The notes under the pieces are model-generated. The model worked only from the letters and a program-made list of their open reading frames with translations. It did not search any database and had not been told where the DNA came from. A program made the position numbers and the translations under genes. This document shows, piece by piece, positions 26,195 to 38,031 of a DNA stretch of 64,000 nucleotides. Position 1 is the first letter of the stretch. Every line of letters starts with the position of its first letter. The DNA comes from an uncultured Spirochaetales bacterium (GTDB taxonomy: Bacteria; Spirochaetota; Spirochaetia; Sphaerochaetales; Sphaerochaetaceae). Location: assembly GCA_944392695.1 (NCBI GenBank), contig CALXXN010000005.1, positions 62,001 through 126,000 of the forward strand, given 5' to 3'.

Positions 26195-26731
26195 ATGAAG
26201 AAAACCATCCTGTTGCTCGTAATTGTCTTATGCATGCTTCCACTCGCAGCAGCCACAGAGTACGTCTTGGACGGAGGGTATCGCATCACGCTCAATGACG
26301 ACGGCACCTATGATGTAATGGAAGAGGCGGGAGATACAAGCGTGCTTGTCGGCCGCTGCTACACAATCGACAAAGAAGAGATGGCAGTGAAGACCCTGCT
26401 TACCGAATTCTATGATTATGACTATGAACTGATGTCAATTGACAGCGCAAAAGTGGTGAAAGCGGCAAAGGACTCGGCAATGCTTGAACTGTTGATTGCA
26501 GAAATCCCTGATTTCACAATCCTATTCCCATCGTCAGAACATCTCATCATTGTGATTGGAGGCGAGGAGCCAATGGAATCCTCATACACGATGACCCCTG
26601 CAGGTGTCATCAATATCAGTGCGCTCTCAAGTGACGTGGCCACATACTTCAACAAGGACTTCTCCGAACTGAGCTTCGTATCACAGGATGATGAAACAGT
26701 CATGACACTGAAGCTTCAGGATCCTGAATGA
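26195..26731 (+). CDS. Secreted hypothetical protein (intact member of a tandem pair)
   Basis: A 178-residue protein with a signal peptide (KKTILLLVIVLCMLPLAAA) and then YRITLNDDGTYDVMEEAGDTSVLVGR. GGAGG lies 5 bases before the ATG. I do not know its function. A degenerate copy follows directly at 26745-27287 and shares the pattern RxxLNDDGTYxx...DTSVLxGR and a later E-IPDxxxxFxSS segment, so the pair arose by tandem duplication. Expected location is the periplasm or outside the cell. Confidence 0.6.
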   Translation: MKKTILLLVIVLCMLPLAAATEYVLDGGYRITLNDDGTYDVMEEAGDTSVLVGRCYTIDKEEMAVKTLLTEFYDYDYELMSIDSAKVVKAAKDSAMLELLIAEIPDFTILFPSSEHLIIVIGGEEPMESSYTMTPAGVINISALSSDVATYFNKDFSELSFVSQDDETVMTLKLQDPE

Positions 26732-26744
26732 AAAACATGTACTT

Positions 26745-27287
26745 ATGAAGAAAGCCCTTTTAGTGCTCATAGCATCATATGCCTATCGCCTCTTGGTGCG
26801 GTCACTGAATACTCAATTGGGGATGGACGCCGCGTCATACTCAATGATGATGGGACCTATGAGATCGTAACAGATACGATCGACACATCAGTCCTTGCAG
26901 GACGCAACTTCAAAATCGATTTCGATTCCTTGATCGATGCCGCCATGAATTACGCGATCATCGAGGAACCTGGGCTCATGCTGTTCGGCAAGGACACGCT
27001 GACTTCCATGCTCGAAGAACTTGGAATCATGGACCAGATACTGGCGGAAATCCCTGATGTGAATTTCATTTTCATCTCTTCTGACAGACAGAGTCCTCGT
27101 ATTACTGGAAGGAGAAGACCCTCTCGAGACATCATACGAAGTCAGCCCCTCCTATTCACTGAGGGTTCAGAATCTTGATGGGGAATGGACCTCAATGGGT
27201 ACCTTCAACGAAGAACTTACTGAAATCTCCATCAAGGAACCTTCTACAGGTATCACAGTGAAACTGGTGATGCAGGAGACAGTGTGA
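26745..27287 (+). pseudogene. Frameshifted tandem copy of the preceding secreted protein
   Basis: Begins MKKALLVLIAS at 26745, then needs a frameshift near 26775-26785 to continue as LGAVTEYSIGDGRRVILND and on through DTSVLAGRNFKIDF to IPDVNFIFISSD, and a second compensating shift near 27080 to continue as RVLVLLEGEDPLETSYEV and end VKLVMQETV at the TGA 27285-27287. Joined this way it aligns with the intact gene just upstream over its whole length. Two shifts in one short gene argue for decay rather than a single sequencing error. Confidence 0.75.
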
Positions 27288-27333
27288 ATGACAAGCCCAG
27301 GAGACCTCAGAATCCCCTGGGCTTGCTCTTAAA

Positions 27334-27639
27334 CGGCTCTTGTCAAACATCGCATACTTCTTAATGACTTCCCGGGAAAGCCCTGAATACAAGCGCTGGC
27401 CTTCTCGATATCCATGCCATCTGCCGACACTATTTCCGCCGTGAATGTGATCCTGCGGAAATCACCATGTCCTCATCACGCATTTCACGCTTATCGCAAA
27501 GACCACCAAGTACCATGCACATGATCCGCAACTCCACTTGGACTTCTTGAAGCAGCCCAGCCCAGATGGACACTGGTTGGTCATCACCCATAGCATCGAC
27601 AGTAATGACACAGGACAACAGACAGCCAGAAAATGACAA
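27334..27639 (-). pseudogene. Remnant B of an Rpn-type (PD-(D/E)XK) nuclease C-terminus
   Basis: Reading leftward, the segment EVQVELRIMCMVLGGLCDKREMRDE resembles the C-terminal region of remnant A (KKAKEGRRIMCKALSDLCDKREKRG). After a frameshift it continues as MDIEKASA and then YSGLSREVIKKYA, which matches the final helix-turn region of these proteins. No N-terminal nuclease domain is left. It is not expected to be functional. Confidence 0.55.
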
Positions 27640-27643
27640 AGCT

Positions 27644-27967
27644 TTAAAGCCTCACATAATCCATTACAACAGACTTTGGTAGGCCTAAGACAGCACTGAT
27701 GACATCAAAGTCCATGCCCATTGCAGCCATGGATTTCACTGTCCTGATTGCGAAGTTTTTCTCACCAGTCTCAATACCACGCTTCTCGCGCTTGTCACAA
27801 AGATCGCTAAGTGCCTTGCACATGATCCTGCGCCCCTCCTTGGCCTTCTTGAAATAGCCTAGTGCCCGTCTGATTGAACGCACCCTGATCTTGTCAGGAT
27901 CCGGTTCAAGCAGCGCAGCACAAAGGACAGGGTGCTGACTGTCAGTGATCCTATATCTAATCCTGCA
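27644..27967 (-). pseudogene. Remnant A of an Rpn-type (PD-(D/E)XK) nuclease/transposase-like protein
   Basis: The open frame from 27967 reads RYRITDSQHPVLCAALLEPD, then RRALGYFKKAKEGRRIMCKA, ending AVLGLPKSVVMDYVRL. This is the pattern of the C-terminal half of Rpn-family/PDDEXK putative transposases, where an E-rich linker is followed by a small helical end. A stop codon precedes the segment, and DKDGVAANTMMQD in another frame just upstream may be part of the lost N-terminal region. The catalytic domain is missing, so it is a broken gene. Confidence 0.55.
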
Positions 27968-28009
27968 TCATGGTATTGGCAGCAACCCCATCCTTGTCAC
28001 ATGACGTGG

Positions 28010-28531
28010 TCAGCGGACCTTGAGTATGACGTCATCACGCCTTCCCTTTGATGCTGGCACCTCTCCTTTGATATAACCAAGGGCAAGTGCTCCAACACCC
28101 ATCCAGGAATCATCGAGACCCCACTTGGCAAGCAGGTCCTTGCCCTCCTGGCTGTCGAAAATCTCCTTCTCCCGGTTGATCCAGCAGCTGCCAAGGCCGA
28201 TTGAATGGGCTGCGAGCATCATGTTGGAGAGGGCGAGTGTGGCATCCTCCCGACCTGTGGCCGCGCTCCTCTGGCAGAGGACGATGATGATGCAAGGTGC
28301 ACCATAGAACGGGTCGTTGCTGGAACCCATCACTGCAGCATTCAGACGGGAGACCGTGTCCCTGTATTCCTTGTTCGTGACAGCGATGATCTTCACAGGC
28401 TGCCTGTTCATCGCACTAGGGGCCCACCGGCCTGCATCAAGTACGGCATCAAGCTCAGCTTCACTGACCTGCCTTGCTTCATAACTCCTGATGCTCCGAC
28501 GCTCATGTATGGCTTTCAAGACTTCGTTCAT
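28010..28531 (-). CDS. Nitroreductase-family flavoprotein
   Basis: A 173-residue FMN-dependent oxidoreductase of the nitroreductase fold. The N-terminal IHERRSIRSYEARQVSEAEL and GRWAPSAMNRQPVKIIAV carry the phosphate- and FMN-binding Arg/Ser residues, and the late LGSCWINR segment is also typical. The start at 28531 is fixed by AAGGAGGA 7 bases before the ATG. The native substrate cannot be inferred; such proteins reduce quinones, nitro groups or flavins, or dehalogenate. It appears monocistronic, downstream of the nifJ terminator. Confidence 0.88.
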   Translation of the reverse strand: MNEVLKAIHERRSIRSYEARQVSEAELDAVLDAGRWAPSAMNRQPVKIIAVTNKEYRDTVSRLNAAVMGSSNDPFYGAPCIIIVLCQRSAATGREDATLALSNMMLAAHSIGLGSCWINREKEIFDSQEGKDLLAKWGLDDSWMGVGALALGYIKGEVPASKGRRDDVILKVR

Positions 28532-28571
28532 GACATTCCTCCTTCCCTGATGATAGCACAAGAAACAGAAA

Positions 28572-28598
28572 CCTCCCCAGGGAATGTCCCCGGGGAGG
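28572..28598 (-). terminator. Terminator downstream of nifJ
   Basis: A 12-bp stem with one mismatch (28572-28583 with 28587-28598; CCTCCCC against GGGGAGG at its base) followed leftward by the T-rich CTGTTTCTTG. It lies 28 bases past the nifJ stop. Confidence 0.65.
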
Positions 28599-28626
28599 CG
28601 TTGGATCGACCTGCTAAGCGCAGTGC

Positions 28627-32169
<3,543 letters not shown>

Positions 32170-32222
32170 CTTTTTCTCCATACGCGTTGGATTGGATTAA
32201 GCTGCCTAAACAGCCATTTCTA

Positions 32223-32251
32223 ATAATACCGAGAGACTTTTCCACTTGCAA
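32223..32251 (-). promoter_or_regulatory. nifJ promoter
   Basis: TTGCAA (32246-32251) and TATTAT (32223-32228) spaced by 17 bases on the transcribed strand, about 55 bases before the nifJ start codon. Good match to a housekeeping sigma promoter. Confidence 0.65.
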
Positions 32252-32265
32252 GATTCCAGGTGGCT

Positions 32266-32775
32266 CTAAAGCGTCTTGTCGTAAGCCGCCCTGTCCTCCC
32301 CTCTGAGGAAGACCGTGCCCCTGAACGAGTAGCCCTCACGTTCCAACACATGCCGCATACGTCCGTTCTGGAGTCCTGTCGTGAGCCGTATCGCATGGTG
32401 GCCATTTGAAAGACACCACTCATCAACAGAGGAGAAGAGGATCCTCGACAGCCCATGTCCAACATAAGTACGGGAGATGGCTATGCGGCGCAGCACGATG
32501 GCATCCTCCCCTGTCGACCAGGCTCCCTTGATCCCGGCATAGGCCGCCTCACCTCCTCCATCCAGGCAGACATAAGCAACAACTTCCCCATCATGGCAGA
32601 GCACATGCCCCTGCGACAGGGAGATGTCGGTGACAAGGTCGCTCTTTGGAGGATAGCCGTCCTCCCATTGCACGAAGCCCTGCTCCCTCTGGAAGGCCCG
32701 GCCTTCATTGAGGATCCTCCAGCAATCATCCATGTCGCCCTCATTGGCAAGTCGGAAATCGTATCCATCAGACAT
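32266..32775 (-). CDS. GNAT-family N-acetyltransferase
   Basis: A 169-residue protein of the GNAT fold. The acetyl-CoA-binding stretch is visible as LRRIAISRTYVGHGLSRILF near residue 105, preceded by a beta-strand segment VVAYVCLDGG. The frame is open further upstream, but the Met at 32775 (MSDGYDFRLA) fits the usual GNAT start; the ribosome site is weak. The substrate is unknown. It lies behind the nifJ promoter region and is divergent from a nitroreductase-type gene. Confidence 0.82.
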   Translation of the reverse strand: MSDGYDFRLANEGDMDDCWRILNEGRAFQREQGFVQWEDGYPPKSDLVTDISLSQGHVLCHDGEVVAYVCLDGGGEAAYAGIKGAWSTGEDAIVLRRIAISRTYVGHGLSRILFSSVDEWCLSNGHHAIRLTTGLQNGRMRHVLEREGYSFRGTVFLRGEDRAAYDKTL

Positions 32776-32862
32776 GACCTGACGATAGCACCAAGCGCCC
32801 CTTGCGGAAAAGCACACTTACGGCCGATGATTCAAACTGTGTGAGACCCAAGGAGGTATATG

Positions 32863-33630
32863 ATGCTTGATGAGACCATAATGAAACGCCGCAGCTACAG
32901 GCGCTTCGCTGACAGGGAGGTCGACAAGGAGACGGAGGACGAGCTCCTGGACATGACACTGCGTGCCCCTAGTGGTGGCAACATGCAACTCTGGTCGATG
33001 ATCCGCGTGCGCGACCCTGAGAAGAAGACAGCCCTCTCACATACCTGTGACGAGCAGCCCTTCATCGCCAAGGCCCCGCTTGTCTATGTCTTCCTTGCCG
33101 ACAAGTACAAGTGGCTTGAGTACTTCAGGCTGTCGAAGTCTGATGAGAAGTCAGGGATCCCGATGCGCAAACCAGGGATTGGCGACTTCCACCTGTGCAT
33201 GCAGGATGCCATGGCCGCAGCACAGACCTGTGTCCTGGCTGCGGAATCACTCGGTTTGCGTTCCTGTTATATCGGGGACATCATCGAGAACTGGGAACAG
33301 GTCAAGAAAATACTCTCACTCCCTGATTTCGCCGTCCCAGCATGCATGCTCGTCATCGGCTGGCCATTTGGGGAAATCAAGGCCCCTATGACGAAACGCC
33401 CTGACAGGGAAGACTTCTTCTTCACCGACAGCTATCCTGAGCTGACATATGACAGGCTGGCGGCGATGTACCACAACCAGGAGGAACAATCCCGGGAGAA
33501 CGGTGTCCTGCCCTATGACAACACAGGAACCTATGCCGATGCCTACTACAACAGGAAGTACACCAGCGCCTTCATGAAGGAGATGAACCGAAGCACGGCC
33601 CTATTCCTCAAGCCCTGGATCGAGGGCTAG
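32863..33630 (+). CDS. Nitroreductase-family flavoprotein (NfsA/FRP-like, with C-terminal extension)
   Basis: A 255-residue FMN-dependent oxidoreductase, longer than the one at 28010-28531. MKRRSYRRFADREVDKETED and RAPSGGNMQLWSMIRV mark the nitroreductase N-terminal FMN-binding region; LAAESLGLRSCYIGDI and ACMLVIGWPFG are typical of the NfsA-like branch. AAGGAGG is centred correctly for the second of two adjacent ATG codons (32863). The final 80 residues form an extension of unknown role. It is convergent with, and overlaps by 4 bases, the SDR gene. Substrate unknown. Confidence 0.87.
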   Translation: MLDETIMKRRSYRRFADREVDKETEDELLDMTLRAPSGGNMQLWSMIRVRDPEKKTALSHTCDEQPFIAKAPLVYVFLADKYKWLEYFRLSKSDEKSGIPMRKPGIGDFHLCMQDAMAAAQTCVLAAESLGLRSCYIGDIIENWEQVKKILSLPDFAVPACMLVIGWPFGEIKAPMTKRPDREDFFFTDSYPELTYDRLAAMYHNQEEQSRENGVLPYDNTGTYADAYYNRKYTSAFMKEMNRSTALFLKPWIEG

Positions 33631-34286
33631 CAGAGGGTGTAGCCGTTGTCGATTGTGACGCACTGTCCATAAATGCCACGCGAACTAGCAAGGAAGGAGA
33701 CCAGGGATGCGATCTCATCTGGATCCATCAACTCCTTCCTGACAGTGTGGCCACACCAATGCGCCTCCAGGGGAGAACCTTCCAAGGAAGGACGGTGGAT
33801 CAGCCCTGGCTGGACGGCATTGACCCTGAGCCCTGTCTCAGCGGCAAGGGAGCGCGTATATGCAGACACCGCGGCCTTGCTCGCATCATAGTGGGCTGTC
33901 TTTGAAAAGCCTGGGTGGATGGCATTCATCGAGGACACATTCACGACAGCCCCATCGGCCGCCCTCAATGCGGGCAGGAGCGCCTTGGTGAGCAGCATCA
34001 CGCCTTTCACGTTCAAGTCGAGCACAGTATCGATGTCAGCTTCATCCACATCCCAGGCGTGTGCCTCTGTGAATACACCTGCGTTGTTGACCAGGGCATC
34101 AAGCCTGTCAATACCATCGAAACAGGGTTCCCCATGGGCAAGGTCCAGGACGAACAGCCTGGTCATCCTGGGATCCTCCCTGTAGGTGCGGGCCGTCCCA
34201 TAGACAGTCCAGCCATCAGCATGGAAACGCTTCACAATGGCCTGTCCCAGATTGGAAAAGGCCGCACTAACCAACACGCTAGGCAC
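33627..34286 (-). CDS. Short-chain dehydrogenase/reductase (SDR family)
   Basis: A 219-residue Rossmann-fold oxidoreductase. The family markers are ALVNNAGVF (NNAG motif), NVSSMNA and the YDASKAA catalytic Tyr/Lys pair. The N-terminal dinucleotide motif is atypical (SAAFSNLGQAI instead of TGxxxGIG), so cofactor binding may be altered. The start is GTG at 34286 with AGGAGG about 8 bases before it, overlapping the end of the cupin gene by 8 bases. It is the last gene of the nucleoside uptake operon; whether it uses a nucleoside-derived sugar is not known. Confidence 0.85.
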   Translation of the reverse strand: MPSVLVSAAFSNLGQAIVKRFHADGWTVYGTARTYREDPRMTRLFVLDLAHGEPCFDGIDRLDALVNNAGVFTEAHAWDVDEADIDTVLDLNVKGVMLLTKALLPALRAADGAVVNVSSMNAIHPGFSKTAHYDASKAAVSAYTRSLAAETGLRVNAVQPGLIHRPSLEGSPLEAHWCGHTVRKELMDPDEIASLVSFLASSRGIYGQCVTIDNGYTLC

Positions 34287-34707
34287 CCAGCCACCTCCTG
34301 AGTTCCGGCCTCTTATGGAAGAGGCTGTCGTAGGGAGCTGTATACATCGAATCGTTGTAACGGGGCTTCATCATCGTCATGAAGAGCGACCAGGGACCGG
34401 TGCTCCTTGTAGCCTGCCAGAGGCCTGGTTGGACGAAAGAGCATTCATGGTCCCTGTCGAGCGTCGATGTCCGGACCTCGTCAGCGTCCTCATCATAAGT
34501 CAACTGCAAAGCAGGAGATCCTGCGATGAAGACCCAGGTCTCACCCACGCTGAGCTTATGAAGGGAGGAAAAGGAGTCCTCAGTGGCGAGGTAGAAGATC
34601 GAGCCAGCTCCAAGAGCGTCGAATTCGCAGATGAAGCGGAAGAAGCCTCCCTCTCCTTCAAGCGGGGCGAGGGCGTAGTCCTTGAGGATGTCGCTGGCGG
34701 TGATCAC
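34279..34707 (-). CDS. Cupin_5 (DUF985) family protein
   Basis: A 142-residue cupin of the DUF985 type. Recognisable elements are LEGEGGFFRF near the start, AGSIFYLATEDSFSSLHKLSVGETWVFIAGSP, and FVQPGLWQATRSTGPWSLF near the end, giving the beta-barrel with potential metal ligands. The start GTG at 34707 overlaps the stop of the phosphorylase gene (GTGA). Relatives are often annotated only as 'cupin'; a role in sugar or sugar-phosphate epimerisation has been suggested for the fold. Its position next to purine nucleoside phosphorylase suggests handling of the released (deoxy)ribose-1-phosphate, but this is inference. Confidence 0.82.
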   Translation of the reverse strand: MITASDILKDYALAPLEGEGGFFRFICEFDALGAGSIFYLATEDSFSSLHKLSVGETWVFIAGSPALQLTYDEDADEVRTSTLDRDHECSFVQPGLWQATRSTGPWSLFMTMMKPRYNDSMYTAPYDSLFHKRPELRRWLGA

Positions 34708-35528
34708 TCCCAAGCCCTCACAATCTCACGGACCAAGGCTGAGAAGGTCGTCTTGACGCGCTCTCCTGTCTCAAGGACCTCCTCATGGTCGAGCTTCCTG
34801 TCGAGTATGCCGGCGGCCATGTTCGTCAGGCAACTGATCCCCAGGACCGGCAGGCCCATGTGGGCTGCGGCAATAGCCTCAGGCACTGTGGACATGCCAA
34901 CGGCATCAGCGCCAAGGAGGCGTGCCATGCGGACTTCGGCAGGAGTCTCGAACTGAGGGCCTCCGAAGAGCATGTAGACACCCTCGCGGAGGGTGATGCC
35001 AAGCTTTTCATAGGCTTGGCGGGCGACACGCTGCGCACCCCTGTCCCAGACAGAGCCCATGTCGAAGAAACGTGGGCCGAGAGCTTCAGGGTTGGCCCCC
35101 CTGAGCGGACTGTCCCCCATCACCTTGATATGATCCGTGATCAACATCAGATCACCTGGCTTCCAATCCTTGTTCACACAGCCAGCCGCATTCGTCAGGA
35201 AGAGCTTGGAGACCCCAAGAACCTTGAAGACCTGGACAGGATAGACGACATCCTGGAGGCTCCAGCCCTCGTAGTAATGGAAACGACCCTGCATGCACAA
35301 CACCTGGCGTCCTTCGAGACGGCCTATGACAAGGCGTCCCTTGTGTCCTGGCACTGTCGAGACTGGGAAGTGAGGGATCTCCGAGTAGGGGATCACGACA
35401 GGATCGGCAAGTTCATCAGCGAGGTCGCCAAGACCTGATCCGAGTATGATCGCCACATGGGGTGTGACGACACCTATGCGCTGCCTGATGAAGGAAGCGC
35501 TTTCATTGAGCTTGTCCATCAATTCCAT
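34704..35528 (-). CDS. Purine-nucleoside phosphorylase (class I trimeric type)
   Basis: A 274-residue enzyme splitting inosine, guanosine or related nucleosides with phosphate to free base and (deoxy)ribose-1-phosphate. Family features: AIILGSGLG near the N-terminus, VPGHKGRLVIG, MQGRFHYYEG (the phosphate- and base-site His/Tyr), LTNAAGCVN, and GMSTVPEAIAA. AGGAG lies 8 bases before the ATG. It comes 52 bases after the second permease gene of a BMP-type nucleoside importer, so uptake and phosphorolysis are coupled in one operon. Length and motifs match human-type/PunA enzymes rather than hexameric DeoD. Confidence 0.95.
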   Translation of the reverse strand: MELMDKLNESASFIRQRIGVVTPHVAIILGSGLGDLADELADPVVIPYSEIPHFPVSTVPGHKGRLVIGRLEGRQVLCMQGRFHYYEGWSLQDVVYPVQVFKVLGVSKLFLTNAAGCVNKDWKPGDLMLITDHIKVMGDSPLRGANPEALGPRFFDMGSVWDRGAQRVARQAYEKLGITLREGVYMLFGGPQFETPAEVRMARLLGADAVGMSTVPEAIAAAHMGLPVLGISCLTNMAAGILDRKLDHEEVLETGERVKTTFSALVREIVRAWE

Positions 35529-35580
35529 AGCTAATCTCCTGGAAAAGGGGGGAAGGCCTCTGGCCCCTCCCCCATCGTTG

Positions 35581-36888
35581 TCAATAAGGCTGACCTGCTG
35601 CCAATGGGCCTGCGTTCCTCTTTGAAGTGAAGACCAGGACGATCAAGGTCGCCACATAAGGGAAGGCGGAAAGGAAGCCCGCAGGCACAATGGCCAGGGC
35701 CGGTACGATACGCGACATGTTGGCAATCGTATAGCAGAAGCCGAAGAAGAAAGTAGAACCAAGTATGCCAAGGACCTTCCACTGTCCGAAAATCAGTCCC
35801 GCGACTGCGAGGAAGCCAAGGCCGTTCATGCCGCTCGCGCTGTTGAACTCCCCACCGACGGTGATCAGGTAGACACCACCACCAAGGCCGGCGAGCGCAC
35901 CTGATGCGATGACTCCGATGTAACGCATCCTGTGTACGTTGATACCAGCGCTGGCGACAGCCGAGGGATGCTCACCGCAGGCCCGCAACCTCAAGCCGAA
36001 GCTGGTCTTGTACAGCAGGAAGTAGCTCACCAGCCAGATCGCGACTCCGACGATTGTCGTCCAGTAGACGCGCGTGAAAGCCATTGTGCGCAGGAAACTT
36101 CCCGCACCAGCCTGGCAGGCGAGACCTGCGACGAGGTTGATGGCGAGGGCCATGGCGAGGTTCAAGATAGACCTGTCATCACCGAACACCTTCTTGAGGG
36201 GGCCCTTCCAAAGCTCCTCCTTGGTGCGCAGGACGAAGAAGAGGGCCACGACCACGATATCGGCTACGACCACCGCGACAAGGGCAGAACTGATGAAGAA
36301 AGAGAGGACCAGTGACACCACAGCCGCACCAAGCAGCATCCATTTCATGCCTGCACGTCCCAGCAGGCCATCGAAAGCGGGGCCTTTATGGGCGAAGCGG
36401 AAACACTGGCGGACGACCATGTAGACAATGAAGACCAGGAGGTAGCACCACAGCAGGTAGTGGACAGCTGATGCGAGGAACTCGCTTATCGAGAATGGGA
36501 CGACAGAGTGGGCGATCGTGATGTTGCCACTTCCTGTGACGGTCTGTGCCAGGTAGACGGTCAATGCTGTAGAGAGCATGTTGATCGCCGTACCAGAGAT
36601 GACCTGGTCAGCCTTCAGGTTGATTGCCGCAATGGCATGGAGGATGGAGAAGATGGCTCCCGCCACCACCGCGACCAAAAGGCCAATGATGAAACAGGCG
36701 TTCATCGGCAACTTGCCTTGCAGGTTGACCATGGTCACGGCGCAACTGAAGCACCCCATGAGCATGAAGCCTTCGATACAAAGGTTGGTGACACCAGAGC
36801 GTTCACTGTAGAGGGCACCAAGGGCTCCAAGGAGGAGTGGTATGGTGTAAGCGACCGCTGATGGGAAGATGCTGTTCAACAATTCCAT
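35581..36888 (-). CDS. Nucleoside/simple-sugar ABC transporter permease (YufQ-like)
   Basis: A 435-residue inner-membrane permease of the BMP/ribose-like importer class (BPD_transp_2 fold) with many hydrophobic segments. The N-terminal part PLLLGALGALYSERSGVTNLCIEGFMLMG and the central LRACGEHPSAVASAGINV are family hallmarks. It is about 120 residues longer than typical YufQ; the extra sequence lies in the middle (SAVHYLLWCYLLVFIVYMVV to the charged KEELWKGPLKKVFGDD), including several additional hydrophobic stretches. GAGGAGG precedes the ATG. It follows the other permease gene by 12 bases. Confidence 0.9.
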   Translation of the reverse strand: MELLNSIFPSAVAYTIPLLLGALGALYSERSGVTNLCIEGFMLMGCFSCAVTMVNLQGKLPMNACFIIGLLVAVVAGAIFSILHAIAAINLKADQVISGTAINMLSTALTVYLAQTVTGSGNITIAHSVVPFSISEFLASAVHYLLWCYLLVFIVYMVVRQCFRFAHKGPAFDGLLGRAGMKWMLLGAAVVSLVLSFFISSALVAVVVADIVVVALFFVLRTKEELWKGPLKKVFGDDRSILNLAMALAINLVAGLACQAGAGSFLRTMAFTRVYWTTIVGVAIWLVSYFLLYKTSFGLRLRACGEHPSAVASAGINVHRMRYIGVIASGALAGLGGGVYLITVGGEFNSASGMNGLGFLAVAGLIFGQWKVLGILGSTFFFGFCYTIANMSRIVPALAIVPAGFLSAFPYVATLIVLVFTSKRNAGPLAAGQPY

Positions 36889-36900
36889 ATCCTTGCCTCC

Positions 36901-38031
36901 TCACCTTTCGACATCGGACGATGGCCCGGCTGCCTTTATGTTCATCTTTCCAAGCTTCTTCTCGTACATGCCATGGAAGAGCCTGTCCCAGAGACGGCGG
37001 AACAGGACGCTCGTCGCCGAGAAGTAGATGATGACAGCGATGATCGTATCTGCGATTTCCGGTGGTATGCCAGCACCAGCACCAAGCGAGCCCTTGCCAG
37101 CCTTCAGGATGGCGAAGAAAAGGGCTGCGAAGAAGACACCAACCGGGTTGCAGTTGCCAAGCAGGGCGACGGCAATGCCATCGAAACCCTCGTTAGGCAT
37201 CTGGTTGCGGTAGATCATGTTCGAATAGCCACAGTAATAAGTGACACCTGCGATGCCGGAGAGGGCGCCTGCGATCGTCATTGAGATGATGATGTTCCGG
37301 CTCACCTTGATACCAGCATACTCAGCGCAGAAGCGGTTGGCACCAACAGCCTTGAGCTGATAGCCGAGCGTGGTCTTGTTGAGTATGAAGGCGATCACGA
37401 AGACCATGGCTATGGCGATTATGATGCCCCAGTTGATGTAACTGCGTGGGAAGAACTGCGACAGGAGCGGAGTCCTGAGGCTCTGTGCCGCAGGGACCGA
37501 GGCGGAACGCGAAGCGACACTTGGGTCGACCATGAAAGCGGGGATGGTCTCATAGATGATCCAAAGGGCCGTCCAGTTCAACATGATGCAGCTGACGACC
37601 TCATGGACATTGAACTTCGCCTTGAGGAAACCAGAGATGAAACCCCACAGGCCTCCAGCGATGGCGCCACTGACAACAATGATCACCAGGTAAAGCGGAC
37701 GTGGGATCCCCTGGCCGTAATAAGCCCACAAGGAAGCGACACAGCCACCGACAAGCATCTGGCCACTGCCTCCGATGTTGATCAAGCCTGCCTTGTAGCC
37801 GAAGGCCACCGAAAGACCGATCAGTATCAACTGGGTGGCAACCGCGATCGTGTTTCCAATACGCCTCGGATCCGAGACAGAGCCATGGATTATCAAGCGC
37901 ATGGCTTCCATCGGGTTCCGTCCGAGGACAAGCAACAGTATGCATCCGGCAAGGATGCCAGCGACAACTGCTGTCAATGACACGAGCAGCGACCCGGCCT
38001 TGTGCTCCTTGAGAAGTCTCTCCTTGGCCAT
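36901..38031 (-). CDS. Nucleoside/simple-sugar ABC transporter permease (YufP-like)
   Basis: A 376-residue permease, BPD_transp_2 type, with features such as LSVAFGYKAGLINIGGSGQMLVGG and LKAVGANRFCAEYAGIKVSR, both standard in nucleoside permeases of BMP systems. About eight to ten transmembrane segments are expected. Its start overlaps the final base of the ATPase gene stop, giving a coupled order ATPase-permease-permease. It forms the transmembrane pore together with the protein encoded at 35581-36888. Confidence 0.93.
   Translation of the reverse strand: MAKERLLKEHKAGSLLVSLTAVVAGILAGCILLLVLGRNPMEAMRLIIHGSVSDPRRIGNTIAVATQLILIGLSVAFGYKAGLINIGGSGQMLVGGCVASLWAYYGQGIPRPLYLVIIVVSGAIAGGLWGFISGFLKAKFNVHEVVSCIMLNWTALWIIYETIPAFMVDPSVASRSASVPAAQSLRTPLLSQFFPRSYINWGIIIAIAMVFVIAFILNKTTLGYQLKAVGANRFCAEYAGIKVSRNIIISMTIAGALSGIAGVTYYCGYSNMIYRNQMPNEGFDGIAVALLGNCNPVGVFFAALFFAILKAGKGSLGAGAGIPPEIADTIIAVIIYFSATSVLFRRLWDRLFHGMYEKKLGKMNIKAAGPSSDVER

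Noticed and set aside
26745-28005. CRISPR array or insertion sequence in the decayed zone
   Set aside because: No regularly spaced repeats, no terminal inverted repeats and no transposase core; only broken host-like genes and nuclease remnants.
33627-34286. KduD (2-deoxy-D-gluconate 3-dehydrogenase) assignment for the SDR
   Set aside because: Its Gly-rich motif is atypical and it sits in a purine nucleoside operon rather than with uronate genes.
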